This document shows positions 34,112-42,326 of a stretch of 64,000 bases of DNA, piece by piece. Source of the DNA: Candidatus Gastranaerophilales bacterium (lineage in GTDB: Bacteria > Cyanobacteriota > Vampirovibrionia > Gastranaerophilales > Gastranaerophilaceae); contig CALUQX010000003.1 in NCBI GenBank assembly GCA_944323045.1, positions 1-64,000 of the forward strand, in the 5' to 3' direction. Position numbers and translations under genes: made by a program. Each line of letters opens with the position of its first letter. Positions within the stretch are counted from its first letter, which is position 1. The notes under the pieces were generated by a model. It searched no databases. It was not told the origin of the DNA and saw only the letters and a program-made list of their open reading frames with translations.

Positions 34112-35515
34112 GTGCTTTCAATCAATACAAATTATCAACAATATAATTATAGCACAAGCGGAATTAAGCAGGCAAACAGTGTAAACAAGCCGCAAACCGG
34201 GTCTTGTGCCTCTTCTTTGCCTGTAGATAAAACTTACAATGTTCCGTTCGGTTCTGCCATGACATCCTCACAATTACGTACTACCCTCTCTACTAAGGAA
34301 GAGAAAGAAAAATATAAATTTTTAACTAAAACGGTAGATAAAACTACCCGCAAAGAGTTAAACAAACTGCTTAAATCCGGTATTCTTTTGAAAAATGATT
34401 CAAATGATCATTCTTCAGTACTTGACAATCTTCATAAAATAGCGACAACACCGCGCGCAGAAGGATTAGATAATGCCGTTATATTAAAAGAAACAATTGA
34501 TACTATTGCAAATCCGTATTTAATAACCCAGCAGTTTGGCGATATTCCTGAAGAATTTCAGGATAAAGCATTAAAACTCTATGCAGAAAGTCATCCAGAT
34601 TTTAATCCTGATACAACAAATCTCATAGAAAAAGGAGTTGCAAAAGCAGACATTAACCTTGAACACTCAGGAACATGTGTTGCTGCAAGTATAGAATTTA
34701 ATATGGCACAAAAGCATCCGGCGGAATTTTCACGTTTTGTTGAAAATTTAACCTCACCAAAACTTGCAGTTGAAAAAACTATTAAGTTAAAAAATCTTGC
34801 TGACAATGTTCTGGACACAGTCTGGCTGCTAAATGCATTTGAAATTCCTTTCACTGCAGACAACTTCAACGAAGTAAAATTAACATTTGCGCCTGATAAA
34901 AATGCAATATTAAGAGCGCAAATTCAAAATTCTCACAGAGATCCGGGGGAACGCTCAGTAATTGATGTACTTATGCAGTCAACTTTAATGCAAACCGGCT
35001 CACAACAAACTTATGACACTTTAACAGATACTCGCGGCGGCAAATTCAATCAGAACAACAAAGGGCTTATTGAATTTGAAAAAACATTTACAGAATCTGT
35101 TGTAGAAGACAAAAATAAAATTTCAATGACCTATCAAACAGTTGATGAAAACGGACGCATTACCGGTTATGAAACTGATTTCAATACAATGAAACGCCAG
35201 ATAATTTCTGCACTTGCAGCCGGTGAAAATGTCATTATAGGTTACACTCAAACAGATGAAACAAATAAAATTATCAACGGACACGAAATTACAATAACCG
35301 GTGTTCAGCAAGACAACAAAGGGAAATTGATGTTTATATGCAATGACACAGATGATGATTATTACGCCCCTATTGCATACAGCGAAGATTATTTACTGCC
35401 AAAAATCCACCACGCCGCACTTCCGCAGCAAGTCGTAGGCAACGATGTAAACATCGTAGAAAACTGGGTTGAAGGGTTAAAATCCTACAAAGAAATAAAA
35501 AGGCAGGCAGCTTAA
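34112..35515 (+). CDS. Tagged protein with possible papain-like cysteine protease site
   Basis: 467 aa from the GTG at 34112, eight bases after a GGAG site; ATG starts at 34106 (only two bases from it) and 34058 are less likely. The N-terminus SINTNYQQYNYS leads to NVPFGSA near residue 46, the common tag. In the body, SGTCVAASIEFNMAQ, then NGHEITITGV and FICNDTDDDYY have the Cys, His and Asn/Asp order of papain-fold (C39/C1-like) peptidases. No family was recognised; the catalytic reading is inference from those three spots. Confidence 0.6.
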   Translation: MLSINTNYQQYNYSTSGIKQANSVNKPQTGSCASSLPVDKTYNVPFGSAMTSSQLRTTLSTKEEKEKYKFLTKTVDKTTRKELNKLLKSGILLKNDSNDHSSVLDNLHKIATTPRAEGLDNAVILKETIDTIANPYLITQQFGDIPEEFQDKALKLYAESHPDFNPDTTNLIEKGVAKADINLEHSGTCVAASIEFNMAQKHPAEFSRFVENLTSPKLAVEKTIKLKNLADNVLDTVWLLNAFEIPFTADNFNEVKLTFAPDKNAILRAQIQNSHRDPGERSVIDVLMQSTLMQTGSQQTYDTLTDTRGGKFNQNNKGLIEFEKTFTESVVEDKNKISMTYQTVDENGRITGYETDFNTMKRQIISALAAGENVIIGYTQTDETNKIINGHEITITGVQQDNKGKLMFICNDTDDDYYAPIAYSEDYLLPKIHHAALPQQVVGNDVNIVENWVEGLKSYKEIKRQAA

Positions 35516-35597
35516 TGTTACAGAAATATAACATTGAGGCAAAAAATTTTTTTACAAGTTTTACAATGAATACAGACAGCAACAAAGTCAGGTAACC

Positions 35598-37160
35598 ATG
35601 ATCTATAATCTTCCTCCTACAAATTTATTAAATAAATACCAGCAGCAACATGCCCCAAATACAAATGCATCCAACGGTAAATCAACCCGTGCCAGCATAT
35701 TTTATATAAATGACCTTCACGGAAAAATGACTAATATGGAACGATTGTATGCCATAGCAAGACAATTTGATTCTTTCACTCCGTCTTATGAAATGGATAA
35801 ATTAAAGTTGGCATCAGGTGACATAATTCTGGGCGAAAATTATCTTGCTAACCGTGTAGCGCACAACTTTATGAACTGGGCAGGTTTCAGTGCCACAGCA
35901 CTTGGCAACCACGAAATGGATGTTGTGCCTGAAAAACTTTCAGAACTTATTAAAAATGCAAAATATAAAATACTCGGTGCCAATGTTGATGTTGACAAAA
36001 CAAGTCCTATGCATGGCAAAATTGCAAAATCTTTTGTAGAAGAACACAATGGCAACAAATACGGCATAATCGGTATTGCCCCATCGGATGTTCTGGACAG
36101 GGTTAAGCATAATAAATCAGTCGAAGAAATTCACGTAAGTGATTTTGACCAGACAATAAAAGAAGTCCAAACAGAAATAGATAAATTCAAATCTCAGGGG
36201 ATAAATAAGATTATTCTTCTTTCCCACAGCGGTTATGAAAACGACAAGCGAATAGCGCAGGAAACCTCAGGATTAGACGTTATTTTAGGGGCGCATACCC
36301 ATAACATTCTAGAAAACGTAAAAGACGGGATAAATCTTATAACTTCTAAAGACGGAGAACCTGTAATTATCACTCAAGCAGGAAAAGACGGTGAAAAATT
36401 CGGAGTCTTGAATCTTGAATTTGATGCTAATGGTGTTATTACAAAAGTTCAGAACAATCTATCTACAACGCGTGAATTCAGAAGAATTTTACCAATAAAA
36501 TACGCCGTAGAAAGCATTCTTGGTAAACCCGAGATACTTGGCGAAATAAGTTCTGTACCTCCGGCGCCGAAACACAGATTAATTTCAAATAACCCTAATG
36601 TTAATATAATAGCTGATGCGATGAGAGAAGAATTAGGTACTGATATGGCACTGCTTAACTCAGGTAACATTCGCGGCAATTTTGATGTCGGAACAGTTGA
36701 TTCAAGACTTATCTCAGATATTACGCCGTTCAAGAACAACATGGTTATCGCAAATGTGTCAGAAAAAGAACTGGTTGATGCAATAAAAGTCGGTACAAAA
36801 TCCTTCACCAATGTCGGGAACAAGCCTGGCATTTTCTACGTTTCCGGTCTTAAATACACTGTCAACACAAACGGACAACTGCTTGAGTTGAAATTTATAG
36901 ACAAAGAACACAACGAACACTCTATTGATGTTGAAAATCCGCGTCCTGATAAATTCTACAAAATTGCAATGGATGATTTTACGGCAACAGGCGGGGACGG
37001 GTATTTTACGAAACGTAACCCGAATTTCATAGAAAAATTGTTCGATTTCGACAAAGACAAATTAGCTTGTGATTATATCAAAAAGATGAAAAGCCCAATT
37101 GTCCTGACAGACGACAAACGGATTACAGTAGTTGACGCAGGGACAGGAAAAGCGGTTTAA
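35598..37160 (+). CDS. 5'-nucleotidase/UshA-like metallophosphoesterase
   Basis: 520 aa. Metallophosphatase domain (about 33-290): INDLHGKM, SGDIILGE, GNHEMDVVP, LLSHSGYE and GAHTHN give the di-metal ligands. The C-terminal 5'-nucleotidase domain (about 310-510) has LLNSGNIRGNF and FTATGGDGYF. UshA-type enzymes are normally periplasmic with a signal peptide; here the N-terminus is a Gln/Asn/His-rich leader (MIYNLPPTNLLNKYQQQH) instead, so localisation is uncertain. It follows the tagged gene at 34112 by 82 bp and may be co-transcribed. Confidence 0.88.
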   Translation: MIYNLPPTNLLNKYQQQHAPNTNASNGKSTRASIFYINDLHGKMTNMERLYAIARQFDSFTPSYEMDKLKLASGDIILGENYLANRVAHNFMNWAGFSATALGNHEMDVVPEKLSELIKNAKYKILGANVDVDKTSPMHGKIAKSFVEEHNGNKYGIIGIAPSDVLDRVKHNKSVEEIHVSDFDQTIKEVQTEIDKFKSQGINKIILLSHSGYENDKRIAQETSGLDVILGAHTHNILENVKDGINLITSKDGEPVIITQAGKDGEKFGVLNLEFDANGVITKVQNNLSTTREFRRILPIKYAVESILGKPEILGEISSVPPAPKHRLISNNPNVNIIADAMREELGTDMALLNSGNIRGNFDVGTVDSRLISDITPFKNNMVIANVSEKELVDAIKVGTKSFTNVGNKPGIFYVSGLKYTVNTNGQLLELKFIDKEHNEHSIDVENPRPDKFYKIAMDDFTATGGDGYFTKRNPNFIEKLFDFDKDKLACDYIKKMKSPIVLTDDKRITVVDAGTGKAV

Positions 37161-37227
37161 TACTAGAGGTACCACAGCATTTTGAAGAACGGTGAACGGT
37201 TGTTACAAAAGTGATTAAGTGACTAGC

Positions 37228-37409
37228 GAATTTGCGCACGGACGGAGCGCGAGCCGGCAGAGGGCGAAACGGCGACGCGTAGGCGGCGGCGTTGCAGACC
37301 CGTTTAACGCCGGCGAGTAAGACAGTGAAACGAGTCCGGATAGCGAACGGATTGAGCCGGCTTGTGCGTAAGCACAATAGGCGAAACTCCGTGAGCGTGG
37401 AGCAAATTC
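37228..37409 (+). repeat. Structured repeat element, copy C, with internal insertion
   Basis: Closed by GAATTTGC and GCAAATTC, a compensatory change from GGATTTGC/GCAAATCC in copies B and D. The hairpin TTGTGC-GTAA-GCACAA (37362-37377) replaces AAGCC-GCAA-GGCTT of copy B. Between CGGAC and GTCCG this copy carries about 80 extra bases that include a reverse-complement stretch related to the DNA leading into hairpin element E. GTGATTAA octamers flank it on both sides. Confidence 0.65.
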
Positions 37410-37803
37410 AAGACAGGTGATTAAGTGATTAAGCGGGTTACATGAATCAGCCAACGCCACCATGTCATCGCGCAGCGGCATAGTCGCAATTCTAGCAAGT
37501 CGTAGATAATGCGCAATCTCTACCAATAACGTCATCCCGCAGCGGCATTGACGCGGCACGCTAGATTCGACGCCTTGCGGGATCTCTTATGGAAGTTACT
37601 AAGTTACTGAGGCACTAAGGAGTTACAAAATATCAGTCAATGTTAAAGATATGTCACCCTGAACTTGTTTCAGGGTCTAGTCCGCGCGGCAAAGTTCGAC
37701 AAATTGAATAACAAGACACCGACAAGTGCAACATGGGCTAGATGCTGAAACAGTCTTGGTTGCTCGCGTGTGTCTTACTCGTTCGCGTTTAGCAGGTCTT
37801 CGG

Positions 37804-37839
37804 TTGACGTCGGCAATGGCATAGCCATTTTGCCGTCAA
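37804..37839 (+). repeat. Hairpin element E, copy 1
   Basis: TTGACG/CGTCAA and ATGGC/GCCAT form two stacked stems around ATA, preceded by GGTCTTCGG and followed by CAAGCCTCCGCC. At 61443-61478 the same flanks enclose TTGCCTGC/GCAGGCAA and ATGTC/GACAT: the stems differ but still pair. Confidence 0.55.
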
Positions 37840-38102
37840 GCCTCCGCCTTCCGCTCTCTCGCGCAACGGCGTTCCGGACTTTCTTTTCAGCGGCTTTGCC
37901 GCCTCCAAAGAAAGCTCCTACAGCCTCAGCTCGCAATCCGCAGTTCAGCATGACAAAAAATAAATAAGGCAACGCTTGAATCTTGCTTTGCCATTCAAAA
38001 GGCACTAAGGCACTAGGGGGCTAGGGCACTAAGTAGTTACGACAACAGACAACGTGGAATTTTCCACATTGCTTGTTGTTAAGGGAACAAGTTCTTTACA
38101 AA

Positions 38103-38139
38103 AAATAAGGCAATGTGCGCGTTTCACATTACCTTATTT
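38103..38139 (-). terminator. Second 3' hairpin of prepilin gene 3
   Basis: AAATAAGGCAATGTG and CACATTACCTTATTT pair with one mismatch. Same position relative to the gene, and same core, as the hairpins at 264 and 9123. T-rich on the gene strand end, so terminator-like. Confidence 0.55.
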
Positions 38140-38150
38140 CAATTTAATCC

Positions 38151-38182
38151 TTAGTGCCCTAGTGCCTTAGTAACTTAGTGCC
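38151..38182. repeat. Four tandem octamers next to prepilin gene 3
   Basis: TTAGTGCC, CTAGTGCC, TTAGTAAC, TTAGTGCC with exact 8-bp period, three bases from the stop-codon hairpin. The sequence differs from the array of gene 1 (TTAATCAC type) but the period, unit number, place and stop-codon content are the same. Confidence 0.75.
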
Positions 38183-38185
38183 TTT

Positions 38186-38212
38186 CCAGTAAGAGGCTCC
38201 GCCTCTTAATGG
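38186..38212 (-). other. Hairpin over the stop codon of prepilin gene 3
   Basis: On the gene strand CCATTAAGAGGC, loop GGA, GCCTCTTACTGG: 12-bp stem with one mismatch, as in copies 1 and 2. Confidence 0.65.
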
Positions 38213-38337
38213 TCAAGACAAACCGCAAGAGTGAGGTTGCTGCTGCGGTTGCCGCTGTTCAAGCCAGTGTGGGTAGAGCCGAAGAGGCGGTTGTACGCGA
38301 TGTAGCCGCTGCCCTCCTGCCCAGACCAAACATAGAA
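38206..38337 (-). other. Variable segment (putative DGR VR) of prepilin gene 3
   Basis: 132 bp beginning at FYVWSGQE and ending with AVCLDH and stop. Variable codons are GGC, TAC, ATC, AAC, CTC, CAC, AGC. Trp in the middle of the other copies is Leu (TTG) here, and ATA near the end is ACT, which are not explained by NNC variation. Confidence 0.8.
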
Positions 38338-39258
38338 CGCAGTAGAAGATGGTGAGGCTGAGAGGAATTGGGAGGCTTTCGCTGTGTCTAGGGGTAAGCC
38401 TGATACATCCTGCTGAGCGCCTATTGTACTGTCATGATTATATACATATGTCGCTAGTTCGCCTAGTTGTGTCATTGTTGGCATGTTGTTTATTCCTCCG
38501 CATGCCTTTACTGCTCCAGCCCAATAATCACTACTGTAGTAACAAGCCTGTATACCTAATTCTCCGTCGGATACCGCTTGGTTACATTCTTCTAATGTCA
38601 TTGGGCTATATCCTGTTCCCGGGGCGAGTATCTGGCTTATGCACATGCCGCCGACTAAATCTTTCTTAATCATACAGCCAAGTTTTTTTACATTCGCATT
38701 CTGATTTACATCTTTACCTAAGGTATTTGGATTCTTATGTCCGGATACGTCGTACAAAATCGCCATGCTTGCCTCGGTTGCGCTAAACTGATTATTGAAC
38801 GGTTGTTGGTCGGTCTGCGGATTGTATGCTATTAATGCATTTATTCCATTTGCAAATTGAACGCCAACGGTTTCTGTACCCCAATCCTCTTTGGCAAGTT
38901 TGGCGGATGTCTTTAAACTCGTGGCGTCCACCTCCTGACCGTCCGCTGTTAAGATTGTGCTTTCAAAGCATTTGCTCAAATTGTTGCTATCGCATACATT
39001 GGTTATTTTGATTTTCTTCTTTAATTCGTTTACGAAATCCATGGTTGAATTGTAACCGGATAACTTTTCTTCTGTATTCAATTGTTTTGCGGCAACTTCA
39101 AGGCGTTTTTCAAAGACATCTTTTGCTGTACCCCATGCCTTTTCGTTGTAGTTCTTAACTAGGCTTGGTATCGTTATCGCCGCTACCACGCCGATAATGA
39201 CAAGGGTGATGAGGGTTTCTGCAAGAGTAAACCCGTAATTTTTTTGTAATCTATCCAT
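38206..39258 (-). CDS. Prepilin-like protein with DGR-type variable C-terminus (copy 3)
   Basis: 350 aa. Short leader MDRLQKNYG, then FTLAET with Glu at +5; here the residue before cleavage is the canonical Gly. The sequence is a diverged relative of copies 1 and 2 throughout, so it is an older paralogue, yet the last 43 residues have the same frame, length and variable pattern. The domain contains KACGGINNMPT and YVWSGQE. A GGAGG ribosome site lies upstream. It diverges from a small AbrB-like gene at 39358 rather than an XRE gene. Function as for copy 1. Confidence 0.88.
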   Translation of the reverse strand: MDRLQKNYGFTLAETLITLVIIGVVAAITIPSLVKNYNEKAWGTAKDVFEKRLEVAAKQLNTEEKLSGYNSTMDFVNELKKKIKITNVCDSNNLSKCFESTILTADGQEVDATSLKTSAKLAKEDWGTETVGVQFANGINALIAYNPQTDQQPFNNQFSATEASMAILYDVSGHKNPNTLGKDVNQNANVKKLGCMIKKDLVGGMCISQILAPGTGYSPMTLEECNQAVSDGELGIQACYYSSDYWAGAVKACGGINNMPTMTQLGELATYVYNHDSTIGAQQDVSGLPLDTAKASQFLSASPSSTAFYVWSGQEGSGYIAYNRLFGSTHTGLNSGNRSSNLTLAVCLDH

Positions 39259-39273
39259 AAATCCTCCTTTATT

Positions 39274-39335
39274 GTTATAACATTATTATAACCTATTAAC
39301 AAAAATTACTGTCATAATAGTTATAACATTGTTAC
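39274..39335. promoter_or_regulatory. Repeated GTTATAAC dyads between prepilin gene 3 and the AbrB-like gene
   Basis: GTTATAAC-ATT at 39274 leads into ATTATAAC ending at 39292, and GTTATAACATTGTTAC spans 39320-39335. Two copies of the same dyad in the 99-bp divergent gap suggest binding sites for the AbrB-like protein or another dimeric regulator. Confidence 0.5.
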
Positions 39336-39357
39336 AATGCTTAACTATGAAGGCTAT

Positions 39358-39507
39358 ATGATACGAAAAATAATACAGATAGGAAACAGCTGGGGGGTTA
39401 TAATACCGCTGCCAATATTGGAACTTATAAAAATTAATCCGGTAAAAGATAAAGTTGAATTTACCGTTGAAAAAGATTGTATAATTATTAAAAAAGTTAA
39501 AGAATAA
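39358..39507 (+). CDS. AbrB/MazE-like small DNA-binding protein
   Basis: 49 aa: MIRKIIQIGNSWGVIIPLPI, then LELIKI and a VEFTVEKDCIIIKKV strand pair. This is the swapped-hairpin AbrB fold (compare GNSxGVxIP in MazE-type antitoxins). No toxin gene follows it, so a stand-alone regulator is more likely. It faces prepilin gene 3 across 99 bp with repeated dyads, the place taken by XRE proteins at the other prepilin genes. Confidence 0.75.
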   Translation: MIRKIIQIGNSWGVIIPLPILELIKINPVKDKVEFTVEKDCIIIKKVKE

Positions 39508-39527
39508 TTTTTATTTAAATAGATGCT

Positions 39528-40637
39528 TTAGATATCAATATCTTTTCTATAATATTTATGCTGCATCTGAATTTTTTCAGCGTAATTTTTCAGCGCAGGA
39601 AACGGATTTTCTGCATTTGTACAAATAGAGAGAACTCGCCCGCCATTTGAATATAATTTTCCGTCATTTACCCGAATGCCAGCAAAATAAACATCTATAT
39701 CCGGCTCATCAGGCAAGGTTATTTCATCACCTTTTACCGGTTCATCCGGATAACCTTCTGACGCAATTGTCAAACATCCGCCAACTCCATCACGATATTC
39801 AGGTGCCGTGCCATTCAACAATATATCCAGAAAATCGTTTTTAAGGTTGGTCAGTATAGCCTGACACTCAGGGTCGCCAAGCCGCACGTTGTACTCAAGC
39901 ACATACCAGTCATTACGCGTCCAGATTAATCCCGAATAAATAAATCCGTTAAAGTCTGCCCCTGCATTCAAAAGTGCTTTTTCAAGCAGTTTTAAATAAA
40001 TATCTAATTTTTTCTGCTGTTCTTGTGTTAATTCAACAGGGCTGTAGGCTCCCATACCGCCTGTATTGGGTGCATCTTTAGCTGCAGAAAGCCGTTTGAA
40101 ATCACGCGCAGGACGGAAATTTATCAATCTCCCGTTATACATATATGACATGACAGAAATTTCTTCTCCGTCCAGATATTCTTCTATAAAATATCTCATG
40201 CCTGTAAATTTTCTTGCAAAAGCATTTTTTTCGTCATTGTTATAAAGAACTTTTACACCTTTGCCCTTGCATAGTCCGTCAAATTTTAAAACTTGAGGAA
40301 AGTCATTTGATTCTATTGGAAGGAGTTTAGCGCATTTTATCCCGTTGTTGACTATAAATTTTTTGGCGAATAGTTTTGAACTTTCAAGACGAGAAAAATT
40401 TTTGTTTACCCCGATGCATTTGATACCGGCATGTTCAAATTGGTCAACAAACCCGTCACAAATCGGCTGTTCTGAACCGAAAATAACCAGATCAGGTTTC
40501 GGGCAGGAAGTTAAAATATCCTGACATGTATTTTCGGAAATAAGTTTTACAGATTTGCATAATGGTGATTTTTCACAGGCATTTTTTATTGCCTGTTCTC
40601 TTGCTCCGTTACCTACAACCAGTATATTTAATGACAT
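39528..40637 (-). CDS. purD: Phosphoribosylamine-glycine ligase, short divergent form
   Basis: 369 aa from the ATG at 40637, which has a GGAGG site six bases upstream; the longer frame to 40688 is rejected. ATP-grasp enzyme: N-terminal VVGNGAREQAIKN (GGREHA in most homologues), FIEEYLDGEEISVMSY, DFKRLSAAKDAPNTGGMGAY and NVRLGDPECQ. It makes GAR in purine synthesis. Usual length is about 420 aa, so this is a shortened form. Last gene of purM-purN-purD. An AbrB-like gene is convergent at its 3' end. Confidence 0.9.
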   Translation of the reverse strand: MSLNILVVGNGAREQAIKNACEKSPLCKSVKLISENTCQDILTSCPKPDLVIFGSEQPICDGFVDQFEHAGIKCIGVNKNFSRLESSKLFAKKFIVNNGIKCAKLLPIESNDFPQVLKFDGLCKGKGVKVLYNNDEKNAFARKFTGMRYFIEEYLDGEEISVMSYMYNGRLINFRPARDFKRLSAAKDAPNTGGMGAYSPVELTQEQQKKLDIYLKLLEKALLNAGADFNGFIYSGLIWTRNDWYVLEYNVRLGDPECQAILTNLKNDFLDILLNGTAPEYRDGVGGCLTIASEGYPDEPVKGDEITLPDEPDIDVYFAGIRVNDGKLYSNGGRVLSICTNAENPFPALKNYAEKIQMQHKYYRKDIDI

Positions 40638-40667
40638 TTCTACCTCCAAATAATTATTTATCATATT

Positions 40668-40738
40668 CGAATAAGTGTTTTTTTTCAACGATAGCGGGAG
40701 CAGGGCGTGAGCGTGGTGAAAAAAGATACTTATTCGGA
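40668..40738. repeat. Long inverted repeat between purN and purD
   Basis: CGAATAAGT and ACTTATTCG, extended by TTTTTTTTCA and TGAAAAAA, enclose GC-rich text with GGGCGTGAGCGTGG, which echoes the GTGAGCGTGG of the structured repeats. It lies inside the pur operon and could attenuate purD or be a small inserted element. Confidence 0.5.
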
Positions 40739-40753
40739 TAATCTATTTTTTAA

Positions 40754-41344
40754 CTAATGACAACCGCTGCAATTTCCGGAACACCCGCCGATTAAATCAG
40801 AAAAATCAAACACTTCGTCTTTTAAAAGTTTTTCTATCACTATCGGATAGAGTTTGTGTTCCAGATTGTGAATTTCAGCCTCAAATTCATCATAGTGTGT
40901 AAGATTACCAATCAAAACAGGGTATTGCGCAATGATTTTTCCGCCGTCCAAATCACTTGTTACATGATGCACAGTTACTCCGCTTACTTTTACTCCTGCG
41001 TCATAAGCACGGAAAATAGCATCTTTGCCTTTAAATGCCGGCAGCAGTGACGGATGAATGTTGATAAACTTGCCCAAATTCAAAACATCATCCGGCAGAA
41101 TTCTCATATATCCGGCAAGAACAATTAAATCAAAGTTGTTCACCGCAAAATATGCTCCATTCTGTTCAAAAGGCAGGTATTTGTATTTTACCCCTAATTT
41201 TTTAGCACGTTCTAAAATATAAGCGTTAACATTATCAGTAAGACAGGTTATATCAACCTCCATTTCAGGCTTTTGCTGAAAATATTTTACTATTGCTTCA
41301 AAGTTTGAGCCGTTGCCAGACCCCATTATTGCTATTTTTTTCAT
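40754..41344 (-). CDS. purN: Phosphoribosylglycinamide formyltransferase with Cys-rich tail
   Basis: 196 aa. GSGNGSNFEAI at the N-terminus, the catalytic Asn and His in INIHPSLLPAFKG and the Asp in HHVTSDLDGGKII. Uses 10-formyl-THF to formylate GAR. The C-terminus ends GGCSGNCSGCH, a short Cys/His cluster not expected in this family that might bind a metal. Its start overlaps purM by four bases. Confidence 0.95.
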   Translation of the reverse strand: MKKIAIMGSGNGSNFEAIVKYFQQKPEMEVDITCLTDNVNAYILERAKKLGVKYKYLPFEQNGAYFAVNNFDLIVLAGYMRILPDDVLNLGKFINIHPSLLPAFKGKDAIFRAYDAGVKVSGVTVHHVTSDLDGGKIIAQYPVLIGNLTHYDEFEAEIHNLEHKLYPIVIEKLLKDEVFDFSDLIGGCSGNCSGCH

Positions 41345-42249
41345 ATGATTACCCTCCCTAATTCAAAAGGTTCAAAACATTTACAAATTTCAAAAATCTT
41401 ATCTTTATTTTCCGGAGCGCTGATTATGCAAAATCCCACACCGCAATTAAAAACATCATAAATTTCATCGCCTATTAGTTCGTGTAAACGTTGGTAAATC
41501 GGCTGCTGCGGAATATTTGTCTGATAGAGTTCGACTCTCTTAAGTTCCACTATGCGTGACAGATTTTCTTTTAGTCCGCCGCCTGTTATATTTGCTCCTG
41601 CTTTGATGAGTTTCTGTTCCCATAACTTTCTAATTGTATTGTAATAGATATATGAAGGAGCTAGACATGAGTCGAATTCCTCATCTGTGAGTTTATTTTC
41701 ACTGTACAATTTTCTAATCAGTGAAAAGCCGTTTGCATGTATTCCACTGGATTTCAAACCAATAATAACATCTTTTTTTTCTATTGTTTGAGGGGCTGAT
41801 TTTCCTATGCCTATAGCAAAGCCTGAAATATCAATACATCCAATACGGAGCAAATCCGGCATTTCTGCAGTTTCACCGCCAAGAAGTCTGCAATTGCATT
41901 CTGTAAGGGCATGTTTTAACTCTGTAATTATTTCAGAGACAGCCTCACTATCCAGTTTATTGACAGCAATATAGTCTGAAAAACCAACAGCCGTTACATC
42001 TCTTGTTGCCATGTCATTTAAATTAGCTGCAACAAGGTCTACTGCTATTGTTTTATAAAGTTTTCGTTCGTATAAAGGTATAATCTTTGTTCCGATACCG
42101 TCGCAACAGTTGAAAATTTGTATTCCGTTGTAGTTAACACTTCCTACAAATTCGCTGACATTTGTATCCTGAATTTTTGCGCGGAGTTTGCGGTTTAACT
42201 GTTCCGCTTCTGCCAGGTTTACACCGGCATTTTTATACATATCACCCAT
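41341..42249 (-). CDS. purM: Phosphoribosylformylglycinamidine cyclo-ligase
   Basis: 302 aa, shorter than the usual 340-350. The N-terminus MYKNAGVNLAEAEQL matches Y-x-x-AGV-x-(I/L)-x-x; FNCCDGIGTKIIPL and LLGGETAEMPDL are characteristic, and GLKSSGIHANGFSLIRK and ITGGGLKENLSRI follow. It closes the AIR imidazole ring. First gene of the pur cluster; in most bacteria the order purM-purN is the same. Confidence 0.94.
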   Translation of the reverse strand: MGDMYKNAGVNLAEAEQLNRKLRAKIQDTNVSEFVGSVNYNGIQIFNCCDGIGTKIIPLYERKLYKTIAVDLVAANLNDMATRDVTAVGFSDYIAVNKLDSEAVSEIITELKHALTECNCRLLGGETAEMPDLLRIGCIDISGFAIGIGKSAPQTIEKKDVIIGLKSSGIHANGFSLIRKLYSENKLTDEEFDSCLAPSYIYYNTIRKLWEQKLIKAGANITGGGLKENLSRIVELKRVELYQTNIPQQPIYQRLHELIGDEIYDVFNCGVGFCIISAPENKDKIFEICKCFEPFELGRVII

Positions 42250-42275
42250 ATAATAATTTTATTACAAAAATATAG

Positions 42276-42308
42276 AAAAAGTGACAGAGTTATCTTCTGT
42301 CACTTTTT
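42276..42308 (-). terminator. Terminator of the oad operon
   Basis: AAAAAGTGACAGA and TCTGTCACTTTTT form a 13-bp stem. It lies between the stop of oadB and the start of purM, both on the minus strand. Confidence 0.85.
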
Positions 42309-42326
42309 TACTGAATTGATTCGACA

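Larger units (their letters stand above)
37161..38205. repeat. Non-coding mosaic repeat region 3' of prepilin gene 3
   Basis: About 1 kb, GC-richer than its surroundings; the ORFs crossing it look spurious. In order: octamers at 37211-37226; structured repeat copy C at 37228-37409; octamers at 37417-37432; a block shared with 70-255 including ATCCCGCA/TGCGGGAT pairing; octamers at 37595-37618; a dyad ACCCTGAA/TTCAGGGT at 37656-37676; hairpin element E1 at 37804-37839; the block GGCAACGCTTGAATCTTGCT shared with 271-290; octamers at 38001-38032; two hairpins; octamers at 38151-38182; the stop-codon hairpin at 38186. Confidence 0.7.

Noticed and set aside
37656-37676. Specific regulatory site at the ACCCTGAA/TTCAGGGT dyad
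   Set aside because: This type of dispersed dyad is common in many bacterial genomes and nothing links it to a gene here.
37123-38005. Several ORFs of 65-114 codons on both strands
   Set aside because: They follow GC-rich repeat text shared with other non-coding sites; reading is a by-product of composition.
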